DNA of 64,000 nucleotides from Singulisphaera acidiphila DSM 18658 (GCF_000242455.2 NC_019892.1:3410001-3474000); one strand, 5' to 3'; counted from the first letter of the stretch, positions 16,710-29,370 are shown. Program-made: numbers and translations. Notes: a model not told the origin generated them from the sequence alone.

Positions 16710-18191
16710 ATGGTCACTCCAACCGCATCGGGTACGGATTCTGACTCGGTAGGCTGGCGATTCGACAACACCTACGCTCGGCTGCCGGACGTTCTCTTCG
16801 ACCCGGCAAACCCGGTTGCGGTGCGGAAACCACAGGTGGCGATCCTAAACCACAGCCTTGCGGATAAACTCGGCCTCAATCTCAGAGCCATCCCGCTGAA
16901 GGCCGCCGCGGCCCTATTCGCGGGCCAAGACCTGCCGGTCGGTTCTCAACCGATCGCACAGGCCTACGCGGGGCACCAGTACGGCGGTTTCACGATGCTC
17001 GGCGATGGTCGTGCCGTCTTGCTGGGTGAGCACCGGACGCCTTCCGGGCGACACGTGGACATCCAGTTGAAGGGGTCGGGGCGGACACGATTCTCTCGCG
17101 GCGGCGACGGCCGTGCCGCCCTCGGGCCGATGCTCCGCGAATACGTCATCAGCGAAGCCATGGCCGCGCTTGGAATTCCCACCACGCGGAGCCTCGCGGT
17201 TGTCACCACCGGCGAGCCGGTGTACCGGGAGTCGATCCGACGAGGAGCGGTTCTGACCCGCGTGGCCGCAAGCCACATCCGGGTCGGCACGTTCGAATAC
17301 GCGGCCCGCCGGGACGAAGCCACCCTTCGAGCGCTTACCGACTACGCCATCGCCCGCCATTTCCCGGAACTGATTGACGCCCCGGGAAAGTATCTGGATT
17401 TCTTCCGTGCCGTGACGGACCGCCAAGCCTCACTCGTCGCCCGGTGGCAACACGTCGGATTCATCCACGGGGTTATGAACACCGATAACGTAGCGATCTC
17501 CGGGGAGACAATCGACTACGGCCCGTGTGCGTTCATGAACGCCTACGACCCCGGGACAGTGTTCAGCTCAATCGACCACGGCGGCCGGTATGCCTACGGC
17601 AACCAGCCCAACATTATGCAGTGGAACCTGGCCCGATTCGCCGAGACCCTATTGCCGCTGCTCGATCCAGAGCCGGAGAAGGCGGTTGCGATCGCCACGG
17701 AGGTGCTGGAAAACTTCCCCGCCGAGTTCGAGCGGTATTGGCTCGCCGGCATGCGGAAGAAGCTGGGGCTCCAGACGGACGAGGCTGGGGACGTCGAGCT
17801 GATCCAAGCTCTGCTCGACTGGATGCGGAAGTCCCGGGCCGACTTCACGAACACGTTCCGTGACCTGTCGTCGGAGGGTTTACCCGCCGGTGACCGGTAT
17901 CGAGAGCCCGAGTTTCAAGCCTGGCACGACCGGTGGCAGAAGCGGCTCGGACGGGACGGCCTGCAGAACGGCGTCTCCTACAACCTGATGAAGTCCGTTA
18001 ACCCGACAGCCATCCCGAGGAACCATCGGGTAGAGGAGGCGCTATCGGCCGCCGAGGAGCGCGACGACCTGTCAGTGCTGCACCGGCTGCATGAGGCGTT
18101 GGCATCCCCTTACGAATCGAGGGAAGAGCAGACCGAATACCGGGATCCGCCCGCCAACGAGTACGGCTACCGCACGTTCTGCGGGACGTAG
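16710..18191 (+). CDS. selO: SelO-type protein adenylyltransferase (YdiU/UPF0061)
   Basis: SelO is a pseudokinase-fold enzyme that transfers AMP from ATP to protein Ser/Thr/Tyr, linked to redox stress. The 493-residue frame carries AYAGHQYGGFTMLGDGRAVL near the N-terminus, KGSGRTRFSRGGDGRAALGP for nucleotide binding, and HGVMNTDNVAISG plus IDYGPC (around residues 253-271), whose Asn and Asp residues bind metal. The end YRTFCGT includes the conserved C-terminal cysteine region. Length is normal for the family (about 480-500). It is followed 287 bp later by an unrelated sigma factor gene and shows no operon partner. Confidence 0.94.
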   Translation: MVTPTASGTDSDSVGWRFDNTYARLPDVLFDPANPVAVRKPQVAILNHSLADKLGLNLRAIPLKAAAALFAGQDLPVGSQPIAQAYAGHQYGGFTMLGDGRAVLLGEHRTPSGRHVDIQLKGSGRTRFSRGGDGRAALGPMLREYVISEAMAALGIPTTRSLAVVTTGEPVYRESIRRGAVLTRVAASHIRVGTFEYAARRDEATLRALTDYAIARHFPELIDAPGKYLDFFRAVTDRQASLVARWQHVGFIHGVMNTDNVAISGETIDYGPCAFMNAYDPGTVFSSIDHGGRYAYGNQPNIMQWNLARFAETLLPLLDPEPEKAVAIATEVLENFPAEFERYWLAGMRKKLGLQTDEAGDVELIQALLDWMRKSRADFTNTFRDLSSEGLPAGDRYREPEFQAWHDRWQKRLGRDGLQNGVSYNLMKSVNPTAIPRNHRVEEALSAAEERDDLSVLHRLHEALASPYESREEQTEYRDPPANEYGYRTFCGT

Positions 18192-18478
18192 TACAGCCGC
18201 CTCGAGCCGCAGAGTGACTTCCCGGATGCGTCGGCCGACTTCACCGAAGCGGATAGATCGGCCACGAAGTGCCCCGGCCCGCAAGGCTTGGGATGAGCCC
18301 TGCAGGGCAGCGACTCACGGGAGCGAACACGTCGGGACCAGCCGATCGGTGTGAGCTTGAGCTACGACGGCTTCCTCGGGCGACTCCAGACTCTCGTCAT
18401 CGCTGCGTTCCGATGCGACAATCGGTTGGAGTTTTCCCGCAGATCCCGTCTCACACGTTCGGCCCCAGGGGGGCGATA

Positions 18479-19219
18479 ATGCCGCAACTCCAACCCGAGA
18501 GCCGCGCCCCGGGCCGCTTCCCTACCACGCAATGGAGCCGCGTCGCCACGGCGGCCAACCGCGAAGATGGGGAAGGCTTGGAGGCTCTGTCGATGCTGTG
18601 CCAGGCGTACTGGTACCCCATCTACGCCTTCGTCCGTAACCGCGGATTCTCGCCTGAGCAGGCGCAGGACCGAACTCAGGATTTCTTCGCCTACGTCCTG
18701 GAACGCGACTTGATCGCGAGGGCGGACCCGGCCCGGGGCCGCTTCCGCGCCTTCCTGCGCACCGTGTGCGCTCGGCACCTGGCGGGCGATCGCGACCGGG
18801 ATCACGCGGCCAAGCGTGGCGGGGGCCGCCTGCCGCTCGCCATCGACCCCCTCGATGCCGAGCGCCGGTACGGCCTCGAACCCACCCACGAGATGACCGC
18901 AGAGCGGATCTTCGACAGGACCTGGGCCCTGACCCTTCTCGGCCGTGTCGTCGACCGGCTCCGCCGCGAGTACGACGACTCAGGCCGGTCGGACAAGTTC
19001 GAGGTACTAATCACCGTGCTGACGCGAGACCCCGCGTCATGCCCTTATCCTGAGATCGCCCGGCGGCTGGGGACCACCGAAGGGAATATCCGCGTCGCGG
19101 TCCACCGCCTCCGGCGCCGCTACGGCCTCCTGCTCCGTGAGGAAATCGCTGCGACCGTCGGGGACGCCGCCCAGGTCGACGACGAGATCCAGGCCCTCTT
19201 CGCCGCCCTGGAGGGCTGA
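18479..19219 (+). CDS. ECF-type RNA polymerase sigma factor (planctomycete kinase-linked type)
   Basis: The 246-residue protein has a region-2 core (LCQAYWYPIYAFVRNRGFSP, then EQAQDRTQDFFAYVLE) and a region-4 helix-turn-helix (YPEIARRLGTTEGNIRVAVH, then RLRRRYG). The central insertion and the FPTTQWSRV start are typical of the planctomycete ECF group found next to Ser/Thr kinases. I chose the ATG at 18479, because the ORF upstream to 18269 has no protein-like sequence. The kinase gene starts 88 bp downstream on the same strand, which suggests that the kinase controls the sigma factor, perhaps by phosphorylation. The target regulon is not visible. Confidence 0.9.
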   Translation: MPQLQPESRAPGRFPTTQWSRVATAANREDGEGLEALSMLCQAYWYPIYAFVRNRGFSPEQAQDRTQDFFAYVLERDLIARADPARGRFRAFLRTVCARHLAGDRDRDHAAKRGGGRLPLAIDPLDAERRYGLEPTHEMTAERIFDRTWALTLLGRVVDRLRREYDDSGRSDKFEVLITVLTRDPASCPYPEIARRLGTTEGNIRVAVHRLRRRYGLLLREEIAATVGDAAQVDDEIQALFAALEG

Positions 19220-19307
19220 GCCCGCGCGGGGGGGTGTAACGCTCGCGATCATTTACCTAATCAAGACAAGGCGGCTTTCAGTGTCGAACGGGAGCGGGGC
19301 GGGTGCG

Positions 19308-22300
19308 ATGAGTGGGGTCGAAACGTGTCCCGACTGCGGAGAACGTTTGCCGAGCAACTCCCCGGCGGGGCTCTGTCCCCGGTGCCTTCTTCGCCTCGGG
19401 GCCGCGTTCTCGCTCGATCCGAACGCATCCGGATCGCATGAGGAGGAGGCCGCTCCCTTCGGGACCGCGATGGCGCGAGTCCACCTCCGCGAATCGTCCG
19501 ATGACGCTCCACTGATCCGGCCCGCTTCGGTGGGAGGCTACGGGCGTCCCGACCCTTCCACGCGATATCAGCTCGTGGGTGAGCTGGCGCGCGGGGGCAT
19601 GGGAGCAATCTTTCAGGGCCGCGACCTCTACCTCGGCCGCGACCTGGCCGTCAAGGTGATGCGCGAGGAACACCGTGACCATCCCGAGTTGGTCCGGCGA
19701 TTCGTCGAGGAGGCGCAGATCGGCGGGCAGCTCCAGCACCCGGGGATCGTCCCGGTGCATGAGCTGGGGCGTCTGCCCGATGGCCGGATGTTCATCGCGA
19801 TGAAGCTGGTTCGGGGGCGCACACTGGCGGCCTTGATGGCGGCGAGACAAAGCCCCGGCGACGAACGCACCCGCTTCCTCGCCATCTTTGAGCAGGTCTG
19901 CCAAACCGTGGCCTACGCCCATTCGAAGGGCGTGATTCATCGCGATCTCAAGCCGTCAAATGTGATGGTGGGTAGCTTCGGCGAGGTCCAGGTGATGGAC
20001 TGGGGCCTCGCGAAGGTGCTCAATCAGGGCGGCACGGCCGACGACGAACGGGCCGTCTCCGACGGCGATGACGCATCGGCCATTCGAACCTGGCGAGATG
20101 GTTCCGAGATGTTGGAATCGCACCCGGGTTCCGTCCTCGGCACTCCCTCGTACATGGCCCCGGAGCAGGCTCGCGGGGCGATGGACACGCTCGACGAGCG
20201 GGCCGACGTGTTCGCCCTCGGTTCCATCCTGTGTGACATCCTGACCGGCCAGCCGGCGTTCGTGGGCGAGACCGCATCTGAGGTTTACCGTAAGGCCGAG
20301 AGGGCCGATCTCGCGGAAGCCTGCCTGCGGCTCGACGCCTGCGGTGCCGACGCCGAGCTCGTGGCGCTGGCCCGAGCGTGCCTGGCCATTGCGCCGAAAC
20401 ACCGTCCCCGCGACGCGGGCGTGGTCGTGCTGGGACTGACCGCGTACTTGCGCGGCGTGGAAGGGCGATTGCGGGATGCCGAACTGGCGAAGGTGCGGGC
20501 CGAGGCGCATGCCGCGGGCGAGCGTCGTCGCCGTCAATTGACGTTGGCCTTGGCAGCCTCGGTGTTCATCACAGGCTCCATCGGCGCGGCCGGTTGGGCT
20601 TGGATGGACCGCGAACGGCGACAACGTTTTGGGGCGGTGGAGGCCGCGGTCAACGCGACGCTTGTCGACTCAGCGAAGAAGCGCGGGAAGGCGATCAACG
20701 CGGGAAGGGACCCGATCCTCTGGGTCGAGGCCATTGAGGCCGCCCGTCGCGCGGAGACGCTCCTCACGGGCAATGACGCGAGCCTCGAGCAGAAGGAACG
20801 CGTCCGCCAGTTTCTCGACGAACTCATGCGCGAACGCGAGGCGATCGAGGCCGTCGACAAGGACCGCCGCATCGTCGAACGTTTGGCGGGGGTCCTCAAC
20901 GACTTCGGCGAGCACAGCGACGAGCGGAAGGCCGACTCCGACTACGCAGCCGCGTTACGCGCCTACGGCGTCGACGTCGATTCGCTCGATCCTTCGGCCG
21001 CAGGCCGCTTGCTGGCGGCGAGCCCGGTCGCCCCGGAACTTGCGAGTGCCCTCGATCAGTGGGCGATCCTGCGCCGCGGTCGGGTGCTGCACGACCCGGC
21101 CGGTGCCGATCGTCTTGCCGCAGTGGCGAGGGCCGCAGATCCCGACGCGTGGAGGAACCGCCTGCGCGACACGGTCGGACGCATGGGAGGCGGTCCGGCC
21201 CGTCGGCTCGAAGTGCTGGAGCGACTCGCGGCCACCGCGGATGTGGAACATCTCCCCGTCACGAGCGTCACCAGGCTAGCGACCTCGCTTGCAATCTTCG
21301 GGAGACGCGACACGGCGATCGCTCTGCTCCAACGGGCCCAGGCCTCGCATCGCGACGACTTCTGGGTGAACGCCGACTTGGGCCGCGAGTTGATGACCGC
21401 GAATCGTCCCGAGGAGGCGGTTCGCTTCTACGCCGTCGCAGCGGGCGTGAGGCCCCAGAGCCCCCTGGCCCTGAGCGGGCTGGGCCGAGCGATCCTGCAG
21501 AGTGGTCAACCCGCCGAGGCCACCGACCTGTTTCGCCAGTGGACCCGGCTTCGGCCCGAGGACCCACTCTCGCACGTCGCGCTCGGTTCGGCGCTGTTCG
21601 CGCGGGGAGAGTCGTCCGAGGCCCACGCCGAATTCTCCGAGGCGAAACGGCTGAAGCCAAACGACTGGATGGTTCGGGATCAGATCGCGCTGGCCTTTTC
21701 GGATCGCGGCGACTGGGACGCCGCCATCCGGGAGCAGGGCGAGGCCGTCCACCTGTTTCCCACGATGGGTGTGGCGCACAAGGCGCTGGCTCACGCCCTG
21801 CAATCGGCCGGTCGTCTGGGAGAGGCGGTGGCCGAATTCCGCGAGGCTGTGCGACTCGATCCCCGGATTTCCTCGTCACATCTCTTCCTCGGCCGGGCGC
21901 TGATCGAGGCGGGCGAGCCGCATGCGGCGCTCGAAGCGTTGGCCCGAATCGGGCCGGGGCCGCCACCGGACCCCTTCATAACGCCCGATATGTTGGCAAC
22001 GCGAGGGGAGAAGCTCGTCGCCCTCGAACCGCGTCTTCCCGCTGTGATGAAGGGGTGCGAGGCACCGGCGAGCCCCGAGGAGGCCGCGGCGTTCGCCCGA
22101 CTGGCCTTCGCCCGAGACCGGCCCGAGGCGGCGGCCCGTCTCTGGACCGAAGCGTTCGCCGCGTCTCCCGATCTCGCGGCGGATCTGGTCGCCATGAATC
22201 GCTTCCAGGCCGCTCGCGCAGCGGCCCGCGCAGCAACCGAGGGCGTTCGGGAACTCGCGGAATCGGGGGCCGAGTCGCGGGCGAAGTGGCGTCGCCAGGC

Positions 22301-22565
22301 GGTCGAATGGCTGCGTGCCGACCTTGCGGCCTCGACGGCGATCGTGAACTCGGGTACGGCCCCGCAGCGAGCTGGCGTCGCCCGACGGCTCAGCCGGTGG
22401 CAGGTGGATCCGGCGCTGGCGTCCATTCGCGATGAACCGGCCCTCTTGGCGCTCCCCGAAGCGGAGCGGCGTTCCCTGCGCGGGTTCTGGGACAGCGTCC
22501 AGGCGGTACGCTCGGCGAACCCAGTCCCTGCAACCCGCCGGTCCGAGCCTGAACGAAACTTCTGA
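19308..22565 (+). CDS. Transmembrane Ser/Thr protein kinase with zinc ribbon and TPR domain
   Basis: A 1085-residue membrane kinase. The N-terminus has a zinc ribbon (CPDCG...CPRCL). The kinase domain (~residues 85-390) has a glycine loop GELARGGMGAIFQG, the ATP lysine in LAVKVM, the catalytic loop HRDLKPSN at 211-218, DWG in place of DFG, and GTPSYMAPEQARG. One transmembrane helix is at about 411-433. The outer part carries a long coil and TPR-like repeats (for example FWVNADLGRELMTANRPEEA). DWG is common in planctomycete kinases. The start at 19308 (MSGVETCPDCG) is chosen over a GTG at 19281. It pairs with the sigma factor just upstream; the TPR region may sense an extracytoplasmic ligand. 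Confidence 0.92.
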   Translation: MSGVETCPDCGERLPSNSPAGLCPRCLLRLGAAFSLDPNASGSHEEEAAPFGTAMARVHLRESSDDAPLIRPASVGGYGRPDPSTRYQLVGELARGGMGAIFQGRDLYLGRDLAVKVMREEHRDHPELVRRFVEEAQIGGQLQHPGIVPVHELGRLPDGRMFIAMKLVRGRTLAALMAARQSPGDERTRFLAIFEQVCQTVAYAHSKGVIHRDLKPSNVMVGSFGEVQVMDWGLAKVLNQGGTADDERAVSDGDDASAIRTWRDGSEMLESHPGSVLGTPSYMAPEQARGAMDTLDERADVFALGSILCDILTGQPAFVGETASEVYRKAERADLAEACLRLDACGADAELVALARACLAIAPKHRPRDAGVVVLGLTAYLRGVEGRLRDAELAKVRAEAHAAGERRRRQLTLALAASVFITGSIGAAGWAWMDRERRQRFGAVEAAVNATLVDSAKKRGKAINAGRDPILWVEAIEAARRAETLLTGNDASLEQKERVRQFLDELMREREAIEAVDKDRRIVERLAGVLNDFGEHSDERKADSDYAAALRAYGVDVDSLDPSAAGRLLAASPVAPELASALDQWAILRRGRVLHDPAGADRLAAVARAADPDAWRNRLRDTVGRMGGGPARRLEVLERLAATADVEHLPVTSVTRLATSLAIFGRRDTAIALLQRAQASHRDDFWVNADLGRELMTANRPEEAVRFYAVAAGVRPQSPLALSGLGRAILQSGQPAEATDLFRQWTRLRPEDPLSHVALGSALFARGESSEAHAEFSEAKRLKPNDWMVRDQIALAFSDRGDWDAAIREQGEAVHLFPTMGVAHKALAHALQSAGRLGEAVAEFREAVRLDPRISSSHLFLGRALIEAGEPHAALEALARIGPGPPPDPFITPDMLATRGEKLVALEPRLPAVMKGCEAPASPEEAAAFARLAFARDRPEAAARLWTEAFAASPDLAADLVAMNRFQAARAAARAATEGVRELAESGAESRAKWRRQAVEWLRADLAASTAIVNSGTAPQRAGVARRLSRWQVDPALASIRDEPALLALPEAERRSLRGFWDSVQAVRSANPVPATRRSEPERNF

Positions 22566-22815
22566 CGGTCGGTGTAACTTTCGGGGCGGATTTCCCAACA
22601 GGTTATCCAGAGGCCGCGCGTCTTCGAGGTCGTGGTGTGAACTGTTCGGGTCAAGGACGCTACCGCACCGAGAGGCGGCACCTGGCCGGAAGTCCCTAGA
22701 AAGGCCGTCAATCCTAGGCTGGGGAAGCATCCGGTTTGCGCAAATTTCGCCGACGTGGGACGGGCGTCCGTCCGAGACTCCGCCGGCCGGCTCGCATCGC
22801 GAGGGAATCCGATCG

Positions 22816-25800
22816 ATGAGGCTCCGAACCCGCCTGGCCGCCCTTTCGTTCCTTGCGCTCGGGCTCTTCAGCGCCAACGTCCACGCCGTCGATCCAGCCT
22901 CTACGAAGGGAAAACCTCTGGCCGTGCTGTTCCTGGGGGACCGCGGCCCGCATCGGCCATTCGAGCGATTCGAGCAACTCGCCCCCGTCCTGGCGGGGCG
23001 CGGGATCGAGCTGACCTACACCGACAAGACCTCGGACCTCAACCCCCAGAACCTCGGCAAGTATGATGCGCTGGCTATCTACGCGAACACGACGCAGATC
23101 AGCAAGGAACAGGAGAAGGCCCTGCTGGACTACGTCTCGGGCGGCGGCGGATTCGTCCCTCTGCACTGCGCCTCGTTCTGCTTCCTGAACTCGCCCGGGT
23201 ACATCGCTTTGGTGGGCGCTCAGTTCCTGAAGCACGGCACCGGCCAGTTCGAGACGACAGTCGCCGACCCCGATCACGCGATCATCAAGGGCCTAGAACC
23301 GTTCCGCACCTGGGACGAGACATACGTCCACACGAAGCACAACACAAAGGACCGCCAACTCCTCCAGACCCGCGACGATCAGACCGGCTCAGAGCCATGG
23401 ACGTGGGTCCGCACGCAGGGCAAGGGGCGTGTCTTCTACACCGCCTACGGCCACGATGCCCGCACCTGGGGCCACCCGGGGTTCCACGATCTCGTGGAGC
23501 GCGGCATCCGCTGGGCCGCGAACAAGGGAGGGGTGTCCGACTCGCGCCCACGCGTCCCGAAGGGACTTAAGCCGTTCGAGCACGAGAAGGCCGAGATCCC
23601 GCTGTACACGCAGGGCGCTCGCTGGGGCACGTTGGGCGAGCCGATCCGCAGGATGCAGAAGCCGCTTACGCCCGAGGAGTCCATCAAGCATCTGGCCTCG
23701 CCGGAGGGATTCGAGGCGAAGCTGTTCGTCTCGGAGCCGCAGATCGGCAAGCCGATTAGCATGACCTGGGACCACAAGGGCCGCCTGTACGTGGCCGAAA
23801 CGGTTGACTACCCCAACGAGATGCAACCGAAAGGGCAGGGTCGCGACCGGATCTCCATCGTCGAGGACACTGACGGAGACGGCCGGGCCGACACGAAGAC
23901 CATCTTCGCCGAAAACCTGAGCATCCCCACCTCACTTTGCTACGCCAACGGCGGACTGATCGTGGCGCAGGCCCCCGACATGCTGTTCCTTCGCGATACG
24001 GACGGCGACGGCAAGGCCGACGAGCGCGAGGTCCTGTTCACCGGCTTCAAGACGAACGACACCCACGCCGGGCCGTCGAACCTGCGGTTCGGGCTGGACA
24101 ACTGGATCTACGCGATCATCGGCTACGCCGGTTTCACGGGCGACGTGGGCGGCGAGCGACTGAACTTCCGCCAGGGGTTCTTCCGGTTCAAGCCGGACGG
24201 ATCGAAGCTCGAATTCCTCCGCTCGACGAACAACAACTCGTGGGGCGTCGGCATCAGCGAGGAAGGCCTCTTGTTCGGCTCGACGGCCAACGGCTGCCCG
24301 AGCGTCTACATGCCGATCCCGAACCGATATTACGAGTCGGTGAAGGGGATGGCCCCGGCCGTGCTCGCGAACATGGCCGATTCGAATCGGTTCTTCCCGG
24401 TCACCGAGAACGTCCGCCAGGTCGACTGGCACGGCGGCTTCACCGCCGGGGCCGGATCGGCGCTCTACACCGCCCGCGCGTTCCCGAAGCCCTACTGGAA
24501 TCGCACAGCGTTCGTCGCCGAGCCGACCGGCCACCTCGTCTCCGCGTTCACGCTGCACCAGGACGGCACCGATTTCCGCTCGCACAACGCCTGGAACCTC
24601 GTGGCCAGCGACGATGAATGGACGTCGCCGATCATCGCCGAGGTCGGACCCGATGGGCAGGTCTGGATGGTCGATTGGTACAACTTCATCGTCCAGCACA
24701 ACCCAACGCCCGAGGGATACAAGACGGGCAAGGGCGGAGCCTACGAAATTCCCCTGCGCGACAAGACGCATGGCCGCATCTATCGCATCGTCGCGAAGGA
24801 CGGGAAGCCATCGGATCAACCGAAGCTGTCGAAGGATGATCCGAAAGGCCTGGTCGCCGCGCTGAAGAACGACAACATGTTCTGGCGGCTGCATGCTCAG
24901 CGCCTGCTCGTCGAGCGCGGCAAGACGGACGTCAAGGATGACTTGTTGACGATTATCGAGCAGGATCGGTCGCAAGACGCCCTAGGCCTCACGCCGGCCG
25001 TGATCCATGCCCTTTGGGCGGCGAGCGGACTCGGCGTTCTCGATGGCGACGGGCCGTCGCTCGCCGGCGTGCAGAAGGCGGCGTTCACACATCCGTCGGC
25101 ATCCGTTCGGCGGAATGCGGCGCTGGCGTTCCCGCCGAACGTCGCGGCCCCGCTCGTCGTGAAGTACGAGCTCTTGAAGGACGACGAAAAGCTGGTCCGC
25201 CTCGCCGCCCTTCTGGCGCTGGCCGATGCGGGCTCGGATGAGTCGAAGTCAGTCGCCGTCGCATCGGCCGTGTTCAATGGATCGGTCGACAACGACCGCT
25301 GGCTCTCCGATGCCGCGGCCGCGGCCGGGGCGCAGGACGCCTCGGCCTTCCTCTTGAACGCCGCGATTCGCAAGACGCCGAAAGGGCCGAGCCCCGAGGC
25401 CGTCTCCGTCGTGTCGCGCGTGTCGGAGCACTACGCGCGCAGTGCCGGGAATCCCGTGCTCGGCGAGATCCTCCGCCAGCTTCCCGAAGCCGACGCGAAG
25501 GTCCGCGAGGCCATGGTCGCCGGCTTCGCCAAGGGCTGGCCGAGGGACAAGGCCCCCGAGCTTGACGCCGAGGCCGAGAAGGCGATCGCCGCGCTCCTGC
25601 CGAAGCTCGCGACCGACTCGCGCGGCCAGATGCTGGGGCTCGCCTCGCGATGGGGATTGAAGGGCCTCGACGGCTACGTCGCCCAGCTCGCGAAGGACCT
25701 CCTCACCGTCGCGGCTGACTCGGCGAAAAGCGATTCCGCCCGCATCAACGCCGCGAGGCAACTCGTCGACCTCCGCAAGGACGACGCGCAGGCCGCGCGT

Positions 25801-27156
25801 GACATCATCGCGCTGGTGACGGCGAAGTCTCCGCCCGAAGTGGCGAGCGGGCTGATCGGTGCCGTTTCACGTAGCGACTCGCCCGAGGTGGGGACGGCTC
25901 TCGTCGACTCGATGGGGCCGATGACGCCGGCCGCGCGGCAGGCCGTGGCACTCGCGCTGCTGGGCAAGACGGACTGGACGGGCTCGCTCGTCGGTGGTAT
26001 CGAGGCCGGCAAGGTGCCGATGTCGCTGCTGACCCTTTCGCAGTCGCAGGCCCTCGCGGCGCACCCGGACAAATCCATCGCCGACCGGGCGAGGGCTTTG
26101 CTAGCCAAGGGCGACGGCCTGCCCAACCCCGATCGCGAAAAGGTCATCCAGGCGCTGTCTGCGGTCATGCTCAAGGGCGGCGACGCCTCGCGCGGCAAGG
26201 AGGTCTTCAAGAAGGAATGCGCCAAGTGCCACACACACTCCGGCGAGGGCGGAAAGGTCGGCCCGGATCTCACCGGTATGGCGGCGCACCCGAAGAGCGA
26301 GCTGATCGTCCACATCCTCGACCCCAGCCGATCGGTCGAGGGGAACTTCCTCCAGTACACCGTCTCGACGACCGACGGCCGCGTGACCAACGGCCTGCTC
26401 GCGGGCGAGACGAAGACGTCCATCGAGCTGCTTGACGCCGAGGGGAAGAAGCTGACCATCCTCCGCGACGACATCGAAGAACTCGCCTCCTCACAGAAGT
26501 CGCTCATGCCCGAGGGGTTCGAGAAGACGATCCCGGCCGAAGGGCTGGCCGACCTCCTGCAATTCCTCGTCCAGAAGGGGAAGTATCTGCTGCTCGACCT
26601 CCGCAAGGTGGCGACGGTGACGACGACCAAGCCGCTCGTCTCGGAGGCCATGCCGAACCCCACGCGCCTCGTTTTCGAGGACTGGGGCCCGAAGGTCGTC
26701 GACGGCGTGCCGTTCGCCCTGGTCGATCCGCAGGGGGACCGTGTCCCGAACGCCGTCATGCTGCAAAGCACGTTCGGGACGATCCCGCCCAGGATGCCGA
26801 AGGAGGTGAGCCTGCCCGTCAACGCGACGGCCCGGGCGATCCACCTCCTCAGCGGCGTGTCGATCTTCGGGTTCCCCGCCGGGCGCGAGGGGTCCGTCTC
26901 GTTGATCGTCCGAATTACGTATGAGGACGGCTCGACCGAGGCGCACGAGCTGAAGAACGGCGTCCACTTCGCCGACGTGAACGGCGCGAAGGACGTGCCG
27001 GGCTCGAAGCTCGCGTACAAGCTCGGGGGGCAGCAGGTCCGCTACTTGACGGTCGTCCCGCAGAAGCAGCAGACGATCGCCCGCATCGAGCTGGTGAAGG
27101 GCAGCGATCGCTCGGCCCCGATCGTCCTCGCGGCGACGATCGAGGGCTTCGAGTGA
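22816..27156 (+). CDS. PVC-type dehydrogenase with ThuA-like front and haem c domain
   Basis: This 1446-residue secreted protein starts with a signal peptide (MRLRTRLAALSFLALGLFSA). A ThuA-like glutamine-amidotransferase-fold domain follows (residues ~33-246; GGGGFVPLHCASFCF, GHDARTWGHPGF). From ~288 comes the PVC-type propeller with calcium-type DTDGDGRAD and DTDGDGKADE repeats, then HEAT-like helices (~700-1100). A haem c site CAKCH is at 1135-1139, with GKVGPDLTGM downstream carrying the axial Met. The C-terminus has a beta-sandwich like NPCBM domains. It probably oxidises a carbohydrate-type substrate and passes electrons to the haem. The start at 22816 follows GAGGGA. It leads a plus-strand group with an esterase and a Gfo/Idh enzyme. 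Confidence 0.88.
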   Translation: MRLRTRLAALSFLALGLFSANVHAVDPASTKGKPLAVLFLGDRGPHRPFERFEQLAPVLAGRGIELTYTDKTSDLNPQNLGKYDALAIYANTTQISKEQEKALLDYVSGGGGFVPLHCASFCFLNSPGYIALVGAQFLKHGTGQFETTVADPDHAIIKGLEPFRTWDETYVHTKHNTKDRQLLQTRDDQTGSEPWTWVRTQGKGRVFYTAYGHDARTWGHPGFHDLVERGIRWAANKGGVSDSRPRVPKGLKPFEHEKAEIPLYTQGARWGTLGEPIRRMQKPLTPEESIKHLASPEGFEAKLFVSEPQIGKPISMTWDHKGRLYVAETVDYPNEMQPKGQGRDRISIVEDTDGDGRADTKTIFAENLSIPTSLCYANGGLIVAQAPDMLFLRDTDGDGKADEREVLFTGFKTNDTHAGPSNLRFGLDNWIYAIIGYAGFTGDVGGERLNFRQGFFRFKPDGSKLEFLRSTNNNSWGVGISEEGLLFGSTANGCPSVYMPIPNRYYESVKGMAPAVLANMADSNRFFPVTENVRQVDWHGGFTAGAGSALYTARAFPKPYWNRTAFVAEPTGHLVSAFTLHQDGTDFRSHNAWNLVASDDEWTSPIIAEVGPDGQVWMVDWYNFIVQHNPTPEGYKTGKGGAYEIPLRDKTHGRIYRIVAKDGKPSDQPKLSKDDPKGLVAALKNDNMFWRLHAQRLLVERGKTDVKDDLLTIIEQDRSQDALGLTPAVIHALWAASGLGVLDGDGPSLAGVQKAAFTHPSASVRRNAALAFPPNVAAPLVVKYELLKDDEKLVRLAALLALADAGSDESKSVAVASAVFNGSVDNDRWLSDAAAAAGAQDASAFLLNAAIRKTPKGPSPEAVSVVSRVSEHYARSAGNPVLGEILRQLPEADAKVREAMVAGFAKGWPRDKAPELDAEAEKAIAALLPKLATDSRGQMLGLASRWGLKGLDGYVAQLAKDLLTVAADSAKSDSARINAARQLVDLRKDDAQAARDIIALVTAKSPPEVASGLIGAVSRSDSPEVGTALVDSMGPMTPAARQAVALALLGKTDWTGSLVGGIEAGKVPMSLLTLSQSQALAAHPDKSIADRARALLAKGDGLPNPDREKVIQALSAVMLKGGDASRGKEVFKKECAKCHTHSGEGGKVGPDLTGMAAHPKSELIVHILDPSRSVEGNFLQYTVSTTDGRVTNGLLAGETKTSIELLDAEGKKLTILRDDIEELASSQKSLMPEGFEKTIPAEGLADLLQFLVQKGKYLLLDLRKVATVTTTKPLVSEAMPNPTRLVFEDWGPKVVDGVPFALVDPQGDRVPNAVMLQSTFGTIPPRMPKEVSLPVNATARAIHLLSGVSIFGFPAGREGSVSLIVRITYEDGSTEAHELKNGVHFADVNGAKDVPGSKLAYKLGGQQVRYLTVVPQKQQTIARIELVKGSDRSAPIVLAATIEGFE

Positions 27157-27181
27157 ACGACCTGCTGGTAAGTGGTATTGA

Positions 27182-29299
<2,118 letters not shown>

Positions 29300-29358
29300 G
29301 AGAACTTCTACTTGAGAATCGTGTCGACAGCTCACCTGGGTCAAGTACCAGTAATCAA

Positions 29359-29364
29359 GGGAGG
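29359..29364 (+). promoter_or_regulatory. Strong ribosome site fixing a GTG start
   Basis: GGGAGG lies 6 nt before the GTG at 29371. It fixes the start of the Gfo/Idh gene, whose frame otherwise runs open far upstream into the esterase gene. Confidence 0.8.
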
Positions 29365-29370
29365 TCGAAC

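Noticed and set aside
18269..18478. Upstream extension of the sigma factor gene
   Set aside because: The added 70 residues are not conserved-looking, and the family starts near FPTTQWSRV, just after 18479.
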